Source: Mytilus trossulus (lineage: Eukaryota > Mollusca > Bivalvia > Mytilida > Mytilidae). Taken from it: 64,000 nucleotides of DNA. Where the stretch lies: NCBI RefSeq assembly GCF_036588685.1, contig NC_086374.1, forward strand, positions 23,366,886 through 23,430,885, given 5' to 3'. The notes beneath the pieces were generated by a model. That model made no database searches, was not told the DNA's origin, and was given only the letters and a program-made list of their open reading frames with translations. Position 1 is the stretch's first letter. Every line of letters begins with the position of its first letter. Of this stretch, positions 48,741 through 61,635 are shown piece by piece. The position numbers and the translations under genes were made by a program.

Positions 48741-49035
48741 GAACTTATACACAATGATTATTACCAAGTAACTGAGATCAAATGAGAATTTTGGTGGCGT
48801 CTTTTGCCTTTCTAGTGATATGCCTCTTTACAAATGGAAAAATTGTTTAATTCTATGTTTCTGTTCTCTAAAGTTTGCCTCAACCAACTCTTCTGAATCT
48901 TATACAATATGCTTATTACCAAAAAAAGTAGATGAAGTTTGAAGTTTAGTGGAGTCACTTTTACTGTTCAAGTGTTTTGCCCCTTACAAAGGCTCAAATT
49001 GCTGATTTTTTTGGTTAGTTCTGTAACTGTTCTCA
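48741..49035 (+). repeat. Two diverged copies of an 'ACTTATACACAATG..TTATTACC' repeat
   Basis: 48,745-48,870 and 48,893-49,030 share CTTATACA.AATG.TTATTACCA, a GTTTGAA.TTT..TGG.GTC segment and CCTCTTTACAAA or CCCCTTACAAA. A third copy is near 52,370-52,560. Non-coding. Confidence 0.6.
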
Positions 49036-49077
49036 AGTTATGTCCCTTTATAATGTTATATATGCAATTAAATTGAG

Positions 49078-49385
49078 AATTGAAATAGGGAATATGTCAC
49101 ACAGTCAAAGGGACAACAACCTGACCATAGAGCAGACAACAGCTGAAGCCCACCAATGGGTCTTCAAAGTAGTGAAAAACTTCTGCACCTGGAGGCGTCC
49201 TTCAACTGGCCCATAAACAAAAATGTATACTAGTTCAGTGATAATGAACGTCATACTAAACTCTGAATTATACACACAAGAAACTAAAATTGAAAATTAT
49301 ACTAGACTAACAAAGGACATAGGCTCCTGACTTGGGATTTATAGCCCAAAAATGTGGCGGGGTTTAACATTCTTTTTGAGACAAG
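49078..49385 (-). repeat. Dispersed repeat 'C', long copy
   Basis: Contains AAAGGGACAACAACCTGACC, ATAGAGCAGACAACAGCTGA, CACCTGGAGGCGTCCTTCAA and GACTTGGGATTTATAGCCCA. Inverted relative to the fragment at 10,095-10,185. I recognise it as a mussel repeat. Confidence 0.75.
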
Positions 49386-51280
49386 CATATCCTTTACCAT
49401 GACATTCCCAATTTTATTCTTATAAGTTGAGAAATATTTTCTTAGAATACGGTATTGAATGTAGTTGCTATTTTTTGTATTGACCCAGAAAAAAAATGAA
49501 GAAAATGTTCTTATCATCAATAATAAATTAAATATATAATATTATTATTAGACTTCCTGTAAGAAATTCATTTTATTTTAAGACTTCTCTAATGAACCAA
49601 AAAATGTTTGAAGGAATTAGATGGTGTTGAATTATATATTTATAAAACATTGTCCATCCTGTTGCACAAATGATTTGATTTCATTGTCGGTTGTTGCACA
49701 ATTATGTGTAGTAGTAAATGTGCAGAGGCCAAGCTTAATTAAGGGGAATAGCTTTTACTCAATGTCTTGACATTAGAAGCCATTGCATTGTTTGCTGTCC
49801 AACTGTTTATGTATGAACTTGCATTATTCAGGTTACATTTTTTTGCATTTATTAAGACAGACAGGGGAAATCAACACACAAGATATACATGTATTGTATT
49901 GCAATGTCAAAAATAGCAAAGTTTGCTGTGATGATTACATTTAGGTTTCAAAGTTGGTGTCTGATTTTTAATCATCAATGATATTGGTGTACCTTTGGAC
50001 TTTTTGTAAACTTAAATAATCTGTTATTATTTAAAAAAAAAAGCGATTATTTATAGCGAATGTTTCTATATTAAGTGTTTTCCTTATAACATATTGAGAT
50101 GTCATTGTGTAAATTATCAAATCTTTTAAAAAAAATGTTTGATGTCATGCCATCTAGACTAACATTGTATAAGGTACAGATTGAACATATATTAATATAT
50201 GAAGTCTGTGTAAATATTTTTTGTTCATTCAATATCAAAACTGATATTGAATTTTTCAGGAAGCGCACCCCTTGGTTATTTAGAAACCGTTTGATATTTT
50301 AAGCAGCAGGTTACTTAAAAAGGTTACCTTGAGAGATTTTGATCCTCAGTTTAATTATTGAACAATTTTCTCATATTATACCAACATTCCTATTAATCAT
50401 GCTTAAATTTCCACAAGCGGGTTCTGGTGTTATAATTCTATTGTAAAGCCTAGGACTTCACTACACAAGGTTTGAAGGCGGAGAAGTTGCATTACCTGGG
50501 TCGACAGGTAATCTGAAGGTGTAAGGCTACTTTTGTAAATCATAAATCTGTTTGTACAATGTATAGTTATGTTTACAGAGAAACTAGGTCACATGATAAA
50601 TCTTAGGTAGTCTGTTTCAAACTGTGTATTGCCTTCACTTCACAAATTGATGTGAAAGAAGTAACTGTTTTGATAAAAAATCTTATGTGTAACTGTGCCT
50701 AAATTAATGTCAGAGATTTCTCGACATTTGTAGCAGAAAGATAGGATACAACAAAAAATGGTGATTTTAAGTTGTTGGACATTAAAATTCTGAGACACAG
50801 AGGATATGGATAGACAGTTGAAAGGAATTCAAGTGAGTGTATCACGTTTATTTTGTAATGAGGTAAAAAAATATCTGTGGAATTTTTTTTCGTTTTACAC
50901 ACTGTGGTTATAATTGAGTGCATGATAAATCTTAATTAAACATGTGTACTTCTATATATTTAGATTTGAAACAAATCTAATTTCTAAACTTTACTGTATT
51001 ATGAGAGACAAAAATGACCGTAGAAAAACTTTGTATATATATAGAAAAACTTCAACTGCACTTCTGATATATTTGATAGAACAAACCCAAAATTAAGTGC
51101 AGTGTGCTTTAACATGATGGCATTATCAATAGGCTCTTGTAATGTTGTTTGGAAGTTTTTCTCATGCATCAGAAGAGTCATTTTAGCCAGTAGATAAATG
51201 GCATTTCAGGAGATACAACAATTCATGGACTGAGGCAAAGCTGAGGTCAATCATTCCTTTTTATGTTGATGAATAGGTTT
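49386..51280. other. No gene recognised
   Basis: AT-rich. ORFs of 60-74 codons on both strands overlap each other and show no recognisable features. Confidence 0.5.
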
Positions 51281-51437
51281 GTTTAATTGCAAAAATTTAA
51301 AACAATTAAAATGTTTCATTTTTAAACCAATATTAGTCAAAAAGTAATTTATGTAAATTAAACCATTCATAAATTACTTTTTGGCAGGAATTGGTTTAAA
51401 ATAATAATTTTATTTTCTTAAATTTTTGCAATTTAAC
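51281..51437. mobile_element. AT-rich foldback, 157 bp, ~72-bp arms
   Basis: The left arm runs GTTTAATTGCAAAAATTT ... TTTAAACCAAT ... CAAAAAGTAATTTATG. The right arm is its inverted counterpart (CATAAATTACTTTTTG ... ATTGGTTTAAA ... AAATTTTTGCAATTTAAC). The loop is about 14 nt. Probably a small foldback or MITE. Confidence 0.8.
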
Positions 51438-53385
51438 AGCAAAAGCTAATAAACTGTTTGAATCAAAGGTCAGCAAAACAATTAAAAGACAATATTAGGT
51501 TGCCTTAATCCTGAGGCCCCTGGAAGGGGCAATTACATTTTCGATAATGTAAGATATTGCACTGAAGGTGGTACTTAACACCTTTACTAAAATTAATTTG
51601 CCTTGTTTACTTTTCATAAATTTTTGACAAAATGTTTACTTTTACCACATGATAAAAATTCCAAAAAATTGAACCACACACTTTATGGGAAATTTTTTGT
51701 TGGACAAATAGCAGTTTGACTAACAACAATTTGGATGATTGGGAAGCTTAATAATGCCTGAACAAAAGAATGTAATTAAATCGTTCAGCTGATTTTTACA
51801 GAGTTATCTCCCTGTAGTGTTATGTACTACCTTAAGAGCCATTCAACTGATTTTCAATTTTACTGCTTATCCATAAATTGCTCTGCCATGTGAGACCACT
51901 TATTTGGGACTCAGGCCTAGCAATCAGTAAGTTCCTCAAAAGGATTTTAGATGTCACAGCAATTGAGACTAAAGCTAATAAATCTGAGCACTATAAGTAC
52001 TTTAAAAAGTTTTTAACTATTTATATATTATAACAATATTCTGAGTCATGAAATTACCAAATTCTGAATGGTAATGGACAGAAAAAATGAAATCATTCAT
52101 AACAGGGTAAGATTATCTTGTTTCTTTTAAACATCTGTTTTAAAGCTTTAACAGAATTGATATCTCTTCAACTCATATTGAGGAAGTGCCCAGCCTGGCA
52201 AGCATATGGTAAATTGTATTTTAATACTTGCCATATCATTGAGTTTCATTTCAAATAACAGTGATATACACATATATATATGAAATAATGCTTGATGAAT
52301 CATCTATCTGTCTGGACATCATAAGTTTTTGTTATATATATGTCAATTCTTTAATACTGCTTCATTAATCCTTTTTATGCCCCTGCCCAAGTTTTTCTCT
52401 AGTCTTCTGTATGTCGGTCTGTACATCCTTAAGTTAGTTTCTGTTCTATTATTATGAAACTTACAAACAGTGCTTATTTCCACTAAACACAGATCAAGTT
52501 TGAATATAGCTGGCTACACTTTCACTTTTCTAGAGTTGTGTTCCTTTAGAAATTGAAAATTTCTGAATTTGCCCTTTATTTACAATCTGTGTCCCATGGA
52601 CATTTTTTTCTTTTATTTTATTAACATTTGATTCTATTGAAAAGTTTGGGAATTTTTGCAAAAGAAAAAACAGAACTGATCAGCTCAATTAAAAACATCT
52701 TAGTTCTGATGGAAATGATTACTTTTGTAATCTACTGAACCTATTTTTGTGAGAATCATTTCACAGCTGCAATTTGTTAATTGAATAAAAGAAGTTGTGT
52801 GTTTAAAAAAGATATATCTCTCAGTATTCTGTTTTCCAACTTGGCCATTATAAAATAGTTTTTTCTAGTTTGTATTTTATTCAAATTTTATGTCACATAG
52901 GCTTAATATTGTGATTCCATGTTTAGGCATTACCTTTTCTATATTCCTTAGATAAATGGAGATCAAGTCATATCTACTTAGAAACTTTAAAATTAAAGTA
53001 TCAAAAATCAATACATTCTGATGAATAGAAGTGGGAAAGTTATAATTTTGTATCAATTTTTATTGATATTTCTGTCTTTTTAGCAAGAGTTATCTCCCTG
53101 TTCAATGCAAATCTCCATAGGAATTTTAAATGGTGATTTTTTTTAGTCTTCCTCAAGTTAGATTTTATGGGACTTTTTTCTGTGTATGTTTGGGGTATAC
53201 TGCTAAAGATTAAAACTTAAAAATCTTCTGTTGCAATTACTTTCGGGTTATGGTCAAATTTATAGTAGCTTGACTGGACTATATCTTCTGACCAGAGAGT
53301 CTGTTTCTCAGAAACTATGAGAAATGCATTCACTATATTTTGACTACTAGATTGATTGTAAGGCGTCTATCAGTACATTGATAGA
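51438..53385. other. No gene; repeat fragment at 52,370-52,560
   Basis: 52,370-52,560 begins TTTTTATGCCCCTGCCCAAG and continues with ATTATGAAACTTACAAACAG and TTTCACTTTTCTAGAG, related to the 48.7-kb repeat. The rest is AT-rich and non-coding. Confidence 0.5.
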
Positions 53386-53387
53386 AG

Positions 53388-53580
53388 AAGATGTGGTATG
53401 AGGGCCAATGAGACAACTCTCCAGTCCATCCAAGTCACAATTTGTAAAAGTAAACCATTATAGATCTTAAGTACGGTCTTAAACATGGAGCCTTGGCTCA
53501 CACGGAACAGCAAGCTATTAAGAGCCCCAAACATGACTAGTGTAAAACCATTCAAACTAGAAAACCAACAATCTTATATT
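53388..53580 (+). repeat. Repeat 'E' copy
   Basis: AGAAGAAGATGTGGTATGAG, GGCCAATGAGACAACTCTCC, ACCATTATAGATCTTAAGTA and AACCATTCAAACTAGAAAAC match the E consensus in order. Confidence 0.8.
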
Positions 53581-54184
53581 CTATATAAAAACAACAAGAA
53601 ATGTGAAACACGTCTATCTGTTTGTGCTGCTCTGACCTTGACCCCATTTTCATGTTTAGTTCCTTTTCTAAGATACTGTAACTAAGCTTTACTTTGTTCG
53701 ACATAAAGAATTATTTAAAGGTGTAATCTGCTGACAGGATCCTTATGACCTCTTGTTTACAGATCATGGACAATGTTAAATGTATGTGATACCTTCATGT
53801 AGCTTTTGGTAGTAAATATGATACTGTTTCCCCCTCACTCAATAATTACAATTTTCATACAAAATTGGACAAAGTAAAGCTACTTAACATAAAGAATACT
53901 TAGTGACAGTATATCCCAAACTAATGTTTAATTTCTCAAGTTAAATCTTAATCAATACAGATGAAAATATACTTACCCATATGGTGCAATATTTGAAAGT
54001 TAAATTGTAATGGAAAAAAGGAATTATGTTTTTTATGATACGATATTATGTAAAGTTACTGACAAAGTGGGATCAAGGAACATCAATAAAAATGGAAAGT
54101 CTTGTAACATACTAAACTTCACAGAAACAAACAAAGTTAACTTCTTTGTGTTCTCATGGCCTCTTGTAAGTTATAATGATTGTG

Positions 54185-54328
54185 TCAGTCTTCACGATGA
54201 ACTGTTAAATCTACAGGCCCGGAGCTCAATTTTTGAAATTTTTTAGTTCGATTTTGTTGGCCTGTATATATTTTTACCGGCTGAGAGCAATTTTACAAGC
54301 CTGGGCTGCCACTCAGTGTGAAGACTGA
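54185..54328. mobile_element. Small inverted-repeat element, 144 bp
   Basis: TCAGTCTTCAC at the left and GTGAAGACTGA at the right form perfect 11-bp inverted ends. The interior holds CTACAGGCCCGGAGCTCAAT and AGCAATTTTACAAGCCTGGG. Non-coding. Confidence 0.7.
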
Positions 54329-54538
54329 TATGTGAAAATTGCTGAGCTAACATAAAAATATACTTCGCCTTAAATTTTAATCTGACGGTTTTTTTTTAAA
54401 TTCCTCTTTTTTTTAAAACATGTTCAGAAATGTTTCTCCAATAACTTAGATGAATTGAGGTTTGTTTATAATTACCAATAAAAATCTTGTTTGTTGGAAG
54501 CTTTATGATTTTAATGAGTCTGTTATGGTTCATTGTCA

Positions 54539-54597
54539 ATTCAGAAATTATTCTGAAAAATCGCAATAGTAAATGCATGCACACAATAATTTCTGAA
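54539..54597. repeat. Short stem-loop (ATTCAGAAATTATT)
   Basis: 14-bp perfect inverted repeat (ATTCAGAAATTATT / AATAATTTCTGAAT) with a loop of about 30 nt. Function unknown. Confidence 0.6.
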
Positions 54598-55756
54598 TTT
54601 ACAGTATTTGAAATCTGTGAAAACTTGTCCTATGATAATATGTTACCACTAATGTATAAAAGTTTCAAATTAAAACTTTGAAGGAAATAAATTTGAATTT
54701 TGGAGTTCGATATTCAAAATGTTTATTTTTATGGTTTTAGTAAAGAAATGCTTATTATTGAAACTGCAAATCACTACTACAGAACTAGTACTGGATACCT
54801 TTATTTAAACATCAAGACAGTTGTTTTTCTTTTACACATGTTTTAGGATTTTTGAATGATATCTTTATTGTGCATTTAAATTAGTTTCCTTAATTAATAC
54901 TTTGTCAATCAAGAATTTATTACATACATATATCATATAATAAGTATTTTATTGTTTGCAGACACATTTAATGAAAGCGGAAAATTTCGTGGTGGATCAC
55001 ATATTATAATTTGGGAAGGGTTAAAAGATCCTGACTAAGAGAAACAATTAAAAATGAAAGAATGTTTAGAAGTTAGAACTTCAATTGAAGGGATAGTAGC
55101 TACGATTTTGACAAAATTATGAACAAATTTTTAAGCTTCATAAATCAAAGATATGTATTTAAAAAAAGCAATAAGATCGCTAAAATGTTTTCATAAATTG
55201 CAGAAGTGTTAATAATTGATAATTCATATCGTGTTGCGTGCCTATTCATCTCATTAATTATGCATCGGGTTTACTTCCCGAACTTTGCCGACACAGCGAG
55301 TGAGCTAACCAAGATATAAATAGATATGAACACGTGCTTTTTGTTTTCTTACGTATTTGATAATTACTTTATTTTAAACGTACATATTTGACGCCATTTA
55401 TCAAATTATGTAAATAAAAAATATAACAAAAACCGGCATAGTATTTCAACCCAAGATTCTCCAGCAATGGCGATATTATACACTTGTTATTACATTTGTT
55501 TTGACCAAACCATGCCCATAACGTATACACGTGTTTGTGTGTTAAATAGGGGCATCCATGAAGGATATATACGTGAAGAATAATTCTAAATTGTAGCCGC
55601 TGATTTCCAATTTCTTCTGAGGTGGGAGATTCCTGCCCGTAAATTTATTAACTTATTTTTGACAACAATGAACACGCTGCGATTTATTTTCTTATGATCT
55701 GGAATTTTTAAGTAATGTAAACGAGTTATGCAAACCGTCGACTACTTCTGTTTGAC

Positions 55757-55959
55757 TTACCCTGCGTCGCAGGTGTTTTGAGTGATTTTAATTATCGATC
55801 TCATTGCCGTTTTTAATTTATAATTTACAATAATTTGTCTGCAACTCTTTTTTGTTTCTTTTCTCGCAGAAACTGTAAATTCACGTACCACTTCCGTGAT
55901 AACATTCCCCTGTTTAGACAAGTTTCCCTTAGAGGCACAATGTGCGATTGCGCATTGAG
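55757..55959 (-). other. Possible minus-strand exon edge next to a transposon
   Basis: A donor-like CGACGCAGG|GTAAGTC lies at about 55,757, with an open frame back to and into the TIR element. The upstream coding half of this 101-codon frame comes from the transposon end, so the full ORF is not a gene. An ACGGAAGTG ETS-like site is present. A 5' non-coding exon is possible. Confidence 0.25.
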
Positions 55960-57322
55960 CAGGGTTTGACACTAACATTAGAGGTGATGTAGTCCACAGA
56001 CTACCAAGAAAAAAAAATTGGTAGTCCTGGTAGTCCTCGTCTATCACAGGTGAGGGCCGCAACGCGGCCCGAACTAGCTAGGGGGGTTTGGGGGCATGCC
56101 CCCCCAAGAAATTTTTGGGAAATAAGATGCAATTTCCTGCCATCTGAGCACCTCAAAAGCACAGAAATGTTCATTTGAGTTTTGAAAATATTTGGGTTTT
56201 TTTTTCAGATAAATTAAAGTTGACATTCAGTGAATAAATTTTATTACTCCTTAACTTTTCCTGTCAGAAAATTTTGAAAAATTAAATGCAAAATCTGCAA
56301 TCTGAGACAATTTCTAAGGCCTTGTTAGGTGGAGTTACTTGACCTTTTATTCCAGGATTATTAAGAAAAAAAAGGATAAAAAATAAGGCCATAATAAATA
56401 ATAGGTTTGTTTGCCCAAACGCTACCTACCCAGAAAAAAGCTGCTCACTCAAATTCTTTTATTGTCCTGATTTAAAGAATTTTTTTTTAATCAAATAGGC
56501 ATGAAGACTAATAAACATCTAATGCTTCAATTTCTGTTTTTTGAAAAAAAAAAAAAAGAAAATGCCTACCTACCTACCCACATGCCCCACTGTCTCAACA
56601 TTTGGGTAGGGTTTGGGCAAACCAAAATATTTTTAAGTGTGACCTAACAATGTTTGAAGTTTTCATTAATTCTTCAATCAGTTTATAAGAATTTTTTTTG
56701 TAGTGATACAGTGTCTTTGTTTGTGTACTAGAGGTCAACTTCATCATCACTGTTGAAAGCAATTCAGTGGATATGTTGCTGAAACAAAATGCCTTTAATA
56801 TTATTTTGAATGACATGTATGTGGGATTTTTTTGATAAGAAAGCCACCAAAAAAATATTGTTGCCTTTTTTTCCAAACTACCTCTTCCTGTTTATTTTTT
56901 TTGGGGGGATAATAACTTTTTATCCAAATTTGGGAAGTATTTTTTAACTCATCTACGTTTTTATTGCTGACCTTTGCCATCTATTCAGCAGTTTCTTCAC
57001 AGTTTGGTTATCAGACATTTTTATTTACATTGGAAATCCTGTCTGTTACAAACACTGTAATGATTCTAATCAGAAATCTGGATCTTAAAAGTGCTTTCAC
57101 AATTACAATATTAAAATTACGTTCTTCCAAATGCCATCACTGTTTTTGAAGAATTTAAACATTATTGGGAGGACTTTTATGCCAAGTTTTAGAATTGAAA
57201 TAGCCAGACCATATACAAATTTCCAGGTGGTCCACAGGACTACTGACTAACCAGGTTTTGGTAGTCCTCCTAGATTTTAGGGGGGCACCAGACTACCGGA
57301 CTACCGGTAGTGTCGAAGCCTG
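55960..57322. mobile_element. DNA transposon remnant, 1.36 kb, CAGGG ends, TTGAG duplication
   Basis: Left end CAGGGTTTGACACTA and right end TAGTGTCGAAGCCTG are inverted ends. TTGAG precedes (55,955-59) and follows (57,323-27) as a 5-bp target duplication. Both subterminal regions are dense in GGTAGTCC and GACTACC motifs (about 55,990-56,040 and 57,225-57,310), typical of transposase-binding arrays. The CAGGG start resembles hAT-type ends, but the class is unproven. No transposase ORF is found. A nested inverted-repeat insert occupies about 56,323-56,652. Confidence 0.8.
56323..56652. mobile_element. Nested inverted-repeat element
   Basis: Left TTGTTAGGT, then GGTTTGTTTGCCCAAACGCT and ACCTACCC. 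Right GGGTAGGGTTTGGGCAAACC, then GTGACCTAACAA. These are imperfect inverted repeats of about 50-70 bp including gaps, inside the 1.36-kb element. Confidence 0.6.
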
Positions 57323-57580
57323 TTGAGAAATGAAGACTTCAAATCAACATAGGTCATATGAATAAGGGCTGGGATTAACATCGAATTATTATCTAGACAA
57401 GAAATAAATGTAGGTGTTAAACGTTAAAAAGCTTCTAAATTATAAATGGAAAGTCACCAGTTGTTGTTTTAATCATATTTATTAAACATTTTGTACAAAA
57501 TCCGGCATATAGATTAAAAAAGTAATTTTTATGAAAATCGTAGCTACTATCCGTTAAAGTTTTTATTGATATATTTTCAG

Positions 57581-57726
57581 GGGTGAGGATGGCAAATATA
57601 AAGATAGAGCCCCTGCCAATGGATAGGTATTCTCCGCTGACTATTAACGTTAATGCTATGGATGATGATAAAGTCCAGAAACAATTGCTGAAAAGACAGA
57701 GAGAAAGCAAGTCAGATAAATTTCAT
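57581..57726 (+). CDS. Coding exon with start codon, unknown protein
   Basis: The acceptor GATATATTTTCAG is followed by GGGTGAGG and ATG at 57,589 (good start context, AGGATGG), then 46 codons and a consensus donor CAT|GTAAGT in phase 0. The product begins MANIKIEPLPMDRYSPLTIN and ends ..LLKRQRESKSDKFH. IKIEP fits the SUMO-acceptor pattern (psi-K-x-E), and KRQRE is a basic patch, so a nuclear role is possible but unproven. Codon composition differs from the AT-rich flanks. If it splices to 60,711 the protein would be 61 residues; further exons cannot be excluded. The family is not recognised. Confidence 0.65.
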
Positions 57727-60710
57727 GTAAGTATATATCGAATATCTTTATTCCTAATTGCTGGGCCCATATAGAGCATATAAATCAACACAAATCACAA
57801 AAGTTCATTCAAATTCACACAAACAACAAATGCAATCTAACATACATACTGATTAGTAGTCTCCTATCGATGAAGCTGAAGGGGACATAAGCTTAGGTTT
57901 ACACTCGGTCTGTCTGTCCATCTTAGTATGGCAAGTCAGTTTCAACACAATTGTTCTTCATGCTTGAAGATATTGATTTGATATTTGTTGCATTATATTA
58001 TAATGACAACTAACAGTTTAAGTTTGAATTTGTTCCAGTCTGATGATCTTGTGCAGAGTTATGGTCCTTAAATAATCAGTTTTCAACACTTTTTAGTCAT
58101 GCTTGATATTTGTTACATAGTGCTTGATATTTTTTACATATTTTGCATCATGACAAGTTATAGATAAAAAGAGTTAAACCATAGAAACAGCCCCTAATTG
58201 ATACCAGAGTAGAATTTTGTGCCATGATCATTGCATCTCATTTGAGCATTCATACAGTCATTGGTTGGTCTTTAAAGGACAGCTTGTTGACTTGATAATT
58301 GTTTTACCCATCCACAGTTGTCTGTTTGTCAACCAATACCTATTAACTTTCCAGATATTGTTTACCATGAGAGATGTAGACTCTACATCTTCCATTATAT
58401 GAAATAAATACAGGTTTTCAAAATTCAAATTAGTAAAGAAGATATTTATATACTCATTCAAGACATATATCATATTTGAAAGACACATATATATGTATAC
58501 TATATATGGCCTCCTGTGCTTAATATCCCCCATGGAGTTTTTGAGAAGGTGGCAGGTATGATTAACCTTTGATAATATTTAGCACCAGAAGTGGTGGAAA
58601 CCATGTCATTCTCCAGTATGGTGATCTTTTTGTTTTTAACACTTTGAAGAGCTACATAGGTTAGAATATCGTCAGTAGCTCACTGCAAATGATAACTAGT
58701 GTTAATTGATACAAATAAAAATAAAAGAATGTGAATGAGATGACTCTTCCTAGTTCCAAATGACGTAGAAGTAAACAACTTTAGGTCACTGTACTGCCTT
58801 CAACATGGTCCAAAACACATATACCACATAGCAAGTTATCCACATAGCAAGGTAGAAAAGACCCTGGCATGTTTGGGTATAAATGATTATGAACCAAACT
58901 TGTCCATTATAATAAATTTATTTCTCTTCTTGAGGTAAGACCTAATTCATTTCTTATTACTTTATTTTAACTTCAAAATTAAAAAGGTTTCCCCATCTGT
59001 ATTAGTAAGTACCCATATATATATGCATTTGTGTAGGTAAGCTGAATTAGTTACAGTTTTCTAAAAGTTTTGTCTATAATCTATAAAACTGCTACGAATA
59101 GAGAAAATCTGACAGGGACAGAAATGTTGAGAATGTTGAGATCTACCAGCTGTCAATGTATGAACCACTTCTTATAAGAGTTATTGGCCTTAAATTTTTT
59201 AATTTTGGGCTTTTGTTTTGAAAACAGCAATAGATACAGAGAAAAATATGTTTAGAAAATGATTAGCAAAACATGAACTTCAAATAAGTGGACATGGCTG
59301 AAATCATCAGGCAACTCTTTATTAGAGTATAAATTGCTTTTTAATGAAGAGTTTTACCATTTACTCCCATGTTTGTCTTGTATTTTTAAAACTATTAGAG
59401 ATATAAAAAAGGCACTTCAATTTGGCAAAATGATTAATAAGTCAAGATTTAAGATGTTTAAATAAGTCAATATGACCTAAATCCTGGCTGAAGTTGTTGC
59501 CCTTTTATGACAATCTTGCAACACAATTTGAACTTCGAGCATTTAGAAATAAGGATCTGGTTTTAATTTTTTTTTAAATAATGATAATCATTATAGAAAC
59601 AATTATCCTTTCAAATTAGTTGTGAAATATTTGTATTCCTCTGTTGTATAGAAAACTTTTACTGATTGATATTTTCAATATTTATTTTTTCAAATGTTGA
59701 TTTAGCTTGGAAAAGAATATTTATGAGTTTGAATTATTTTAATTTGAATAAAAGCATTATCAAATTTACACTGTATTGTCAACCTGACTATCTATACTAT
59801 TTTTGCGGTGGAAACCTCATTAACTTCCAATCAACTGTGTTTACTCAAGGATTTATTTCTGTTTGCATTATTTCTATTGTATAATGTTGATGGATTTTTA
59901 TTATCCTGAGAGTGCAGTATGGTATATCCACTATGTCCGCAGGGGCAGATAACATCACATTGCAATACTGCAAACATTTTTCAATAATATGCATGCACAA
60001 TTTTGCTATATATATAACGATTTTTTTCTCTCAGTGCTTTATTCCTGATTTGATGTTTTATGTTGGATCTTTATTATTCATCTGGTCCATTTTCTTCTTA
60101 TATTCTTTCTATAAATAAACAAATATCGAAAAAACTAATACCATCAGTTCTGATTTGGATATAAACCAAATAAAGTATAAACTTATTTCTACCTGCAAAA
60201 ACAATAGTATTAATTGTGGCTACCAATTCTATTTATGGGGAGGGTGCAGGACTTTATTTTTGGTAAAGGGTTATATTACCTTGAATTCATTGTTCATAGT
60301 TCAGTGGTCATGTGAAAGACATTGATGTGAAACATATCACAATCAAAATCAGTAAATACATCAAATAAGAATTTGTTGAAATATAATGATCCAATGGATG
60401 ATAACCTCACAACTTAAAACTTATTTATACTTACATCAAATTTCAATTGAGGTAAAACCTGCCCTTTTCTCAGAACATGTATGTAAGTTTTTCTAATATC
60501 TGGGAGAAAATATCAGTTAGAAAATACAGTAAAACATTATGATATACCATAAGATGCATTTCAATGTTTGCATATAAAATTGTTAAGTTTTTGAAGTTTT
60601 TCATATTTCAATGTTAAGTTGTCCATTGGATGCAATGATAATAAGGTTTGATATTGACATTAAATTTTTTTGTAGTTGGAAATGTATATTTTTGCTATTC
60701 ATTTTTACAG
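57727..60710. other. Intron or intergenic; repeat E-like remnant at 58,735-58,870
   Basis: Between the two candidate exons. 58,735-58,870 retains GAGATGACTCTTCCTAG, AACAACTTTAGGTCACTGTA and CTGCCTTCAACATGG, a decayed E copy. No other exon is well supported. Confidence 0.5.
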
Positions 60711-60758
60711 AAAGCAGGTCAGGCTGCTCCATTTAATACTCACAATTCGTTGGCTTGA
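60711..60758 (+). CDS. Candidate terminal exon (KAGQAAPFNTHNSLA, stop)
   Basis: A strong acceptor (TTTTTGCTATTCATTTTTACAG) is followed by 15 codons and TGA in phase 0, compatible with the exon at 57,589-57,726. The AT-poor GCAGGTCAGGCTGCTCC stands out from its surroundings. It is too short for an ORF call alone; the match in phase and strand is the support. Confidence 0.4.
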   Translation, partial: KAGQAAPFNTHNSLA

Positions 60759-61635
60759 TTGTTGAAGTTTTCAATATTCAGAATTTGTTGAGTTCAAGAA
60801 GAATTAATTGATATTAGTTTGCAGTTTCAAAAGCCTTCCTATAATACTGTATTGAAAAGATAATGACCCTCCCCTTATGCATTTGATTTCTTTAATTTGT
60901 ATACTGTGTAGAGAGAGAAAAACCTTGATGACATGAACAGTTGAACTAGGAATTTTGCCTGTTTTTGCATACAACTATATAAGAATAATTAACATCTCAA
61001 AGGCTCACTTGATTTTCACAAAAAAACATATATTGAAAAAACAGTTCTGTAATTTGATCATGGTTTATTGATAGTCATAAATTATACTGTTGGCTAGTAA
61101 ATCATGTAAATAAAAACTCGGTGACAGAGTGCAAAATTAGTCAAGCGCTAAAGATTTTGGGTTTTGATATGAACTTGTACCTATGTACTGCCATGTTTAA
61201 CCTTCTTTATAGTACACATATCAGCCAGTTAATTTTTGATTTTTAGATAACAATAATTGACTTATTTATTCTTTGTTTGCTTTTGTTTCGGACTCCTGAA
61301 AGATTTGACAGAGATCTTTTCAATAATTTGTGTAGGTTGAAAAAAAGAACATTTCCTAAACCTTTGAGAAAAAAATATGTTTTCATGACTATTATAGATT
61401 TATACTTTTTAACATTTACTGTTTATAGTTGAACTAGATATGACTATGACAAATGTTCATCTGACGAAAGATTTTGACCAATTTTTAAACTCTTAATTTT
61501 ATTTGATTCTAATAGTTTTTGTTAAAGATTTTAACTGATTTTGTCATAAAAAAACCGATCCGATTCAAGCACTAATATGAAAAATCTACAAAATATGCCG
61601 AAAAATGTCACTTTTCATATGGTTTTGTCAAAAAT
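60759..61635. other. No gene recognised
   Basis: AT-rich, non-coding. It includes a possible poly(A) signal, AATAAA, near 61,109 on the plus strand. Confidence 0.4.

Noticed and set aside
48059..48754. Minus-strand ORFs of ~100 codons with repeated NQ/YQP segments
   Set aside because: They follow the ~100-bp minisatellite unit.
55757..56062. 101-codon minus-strand ORF as a gene
   Set aside because: Its first third is transposon terminal sequence. Only the donor-like end is kept as a weak exon hint.
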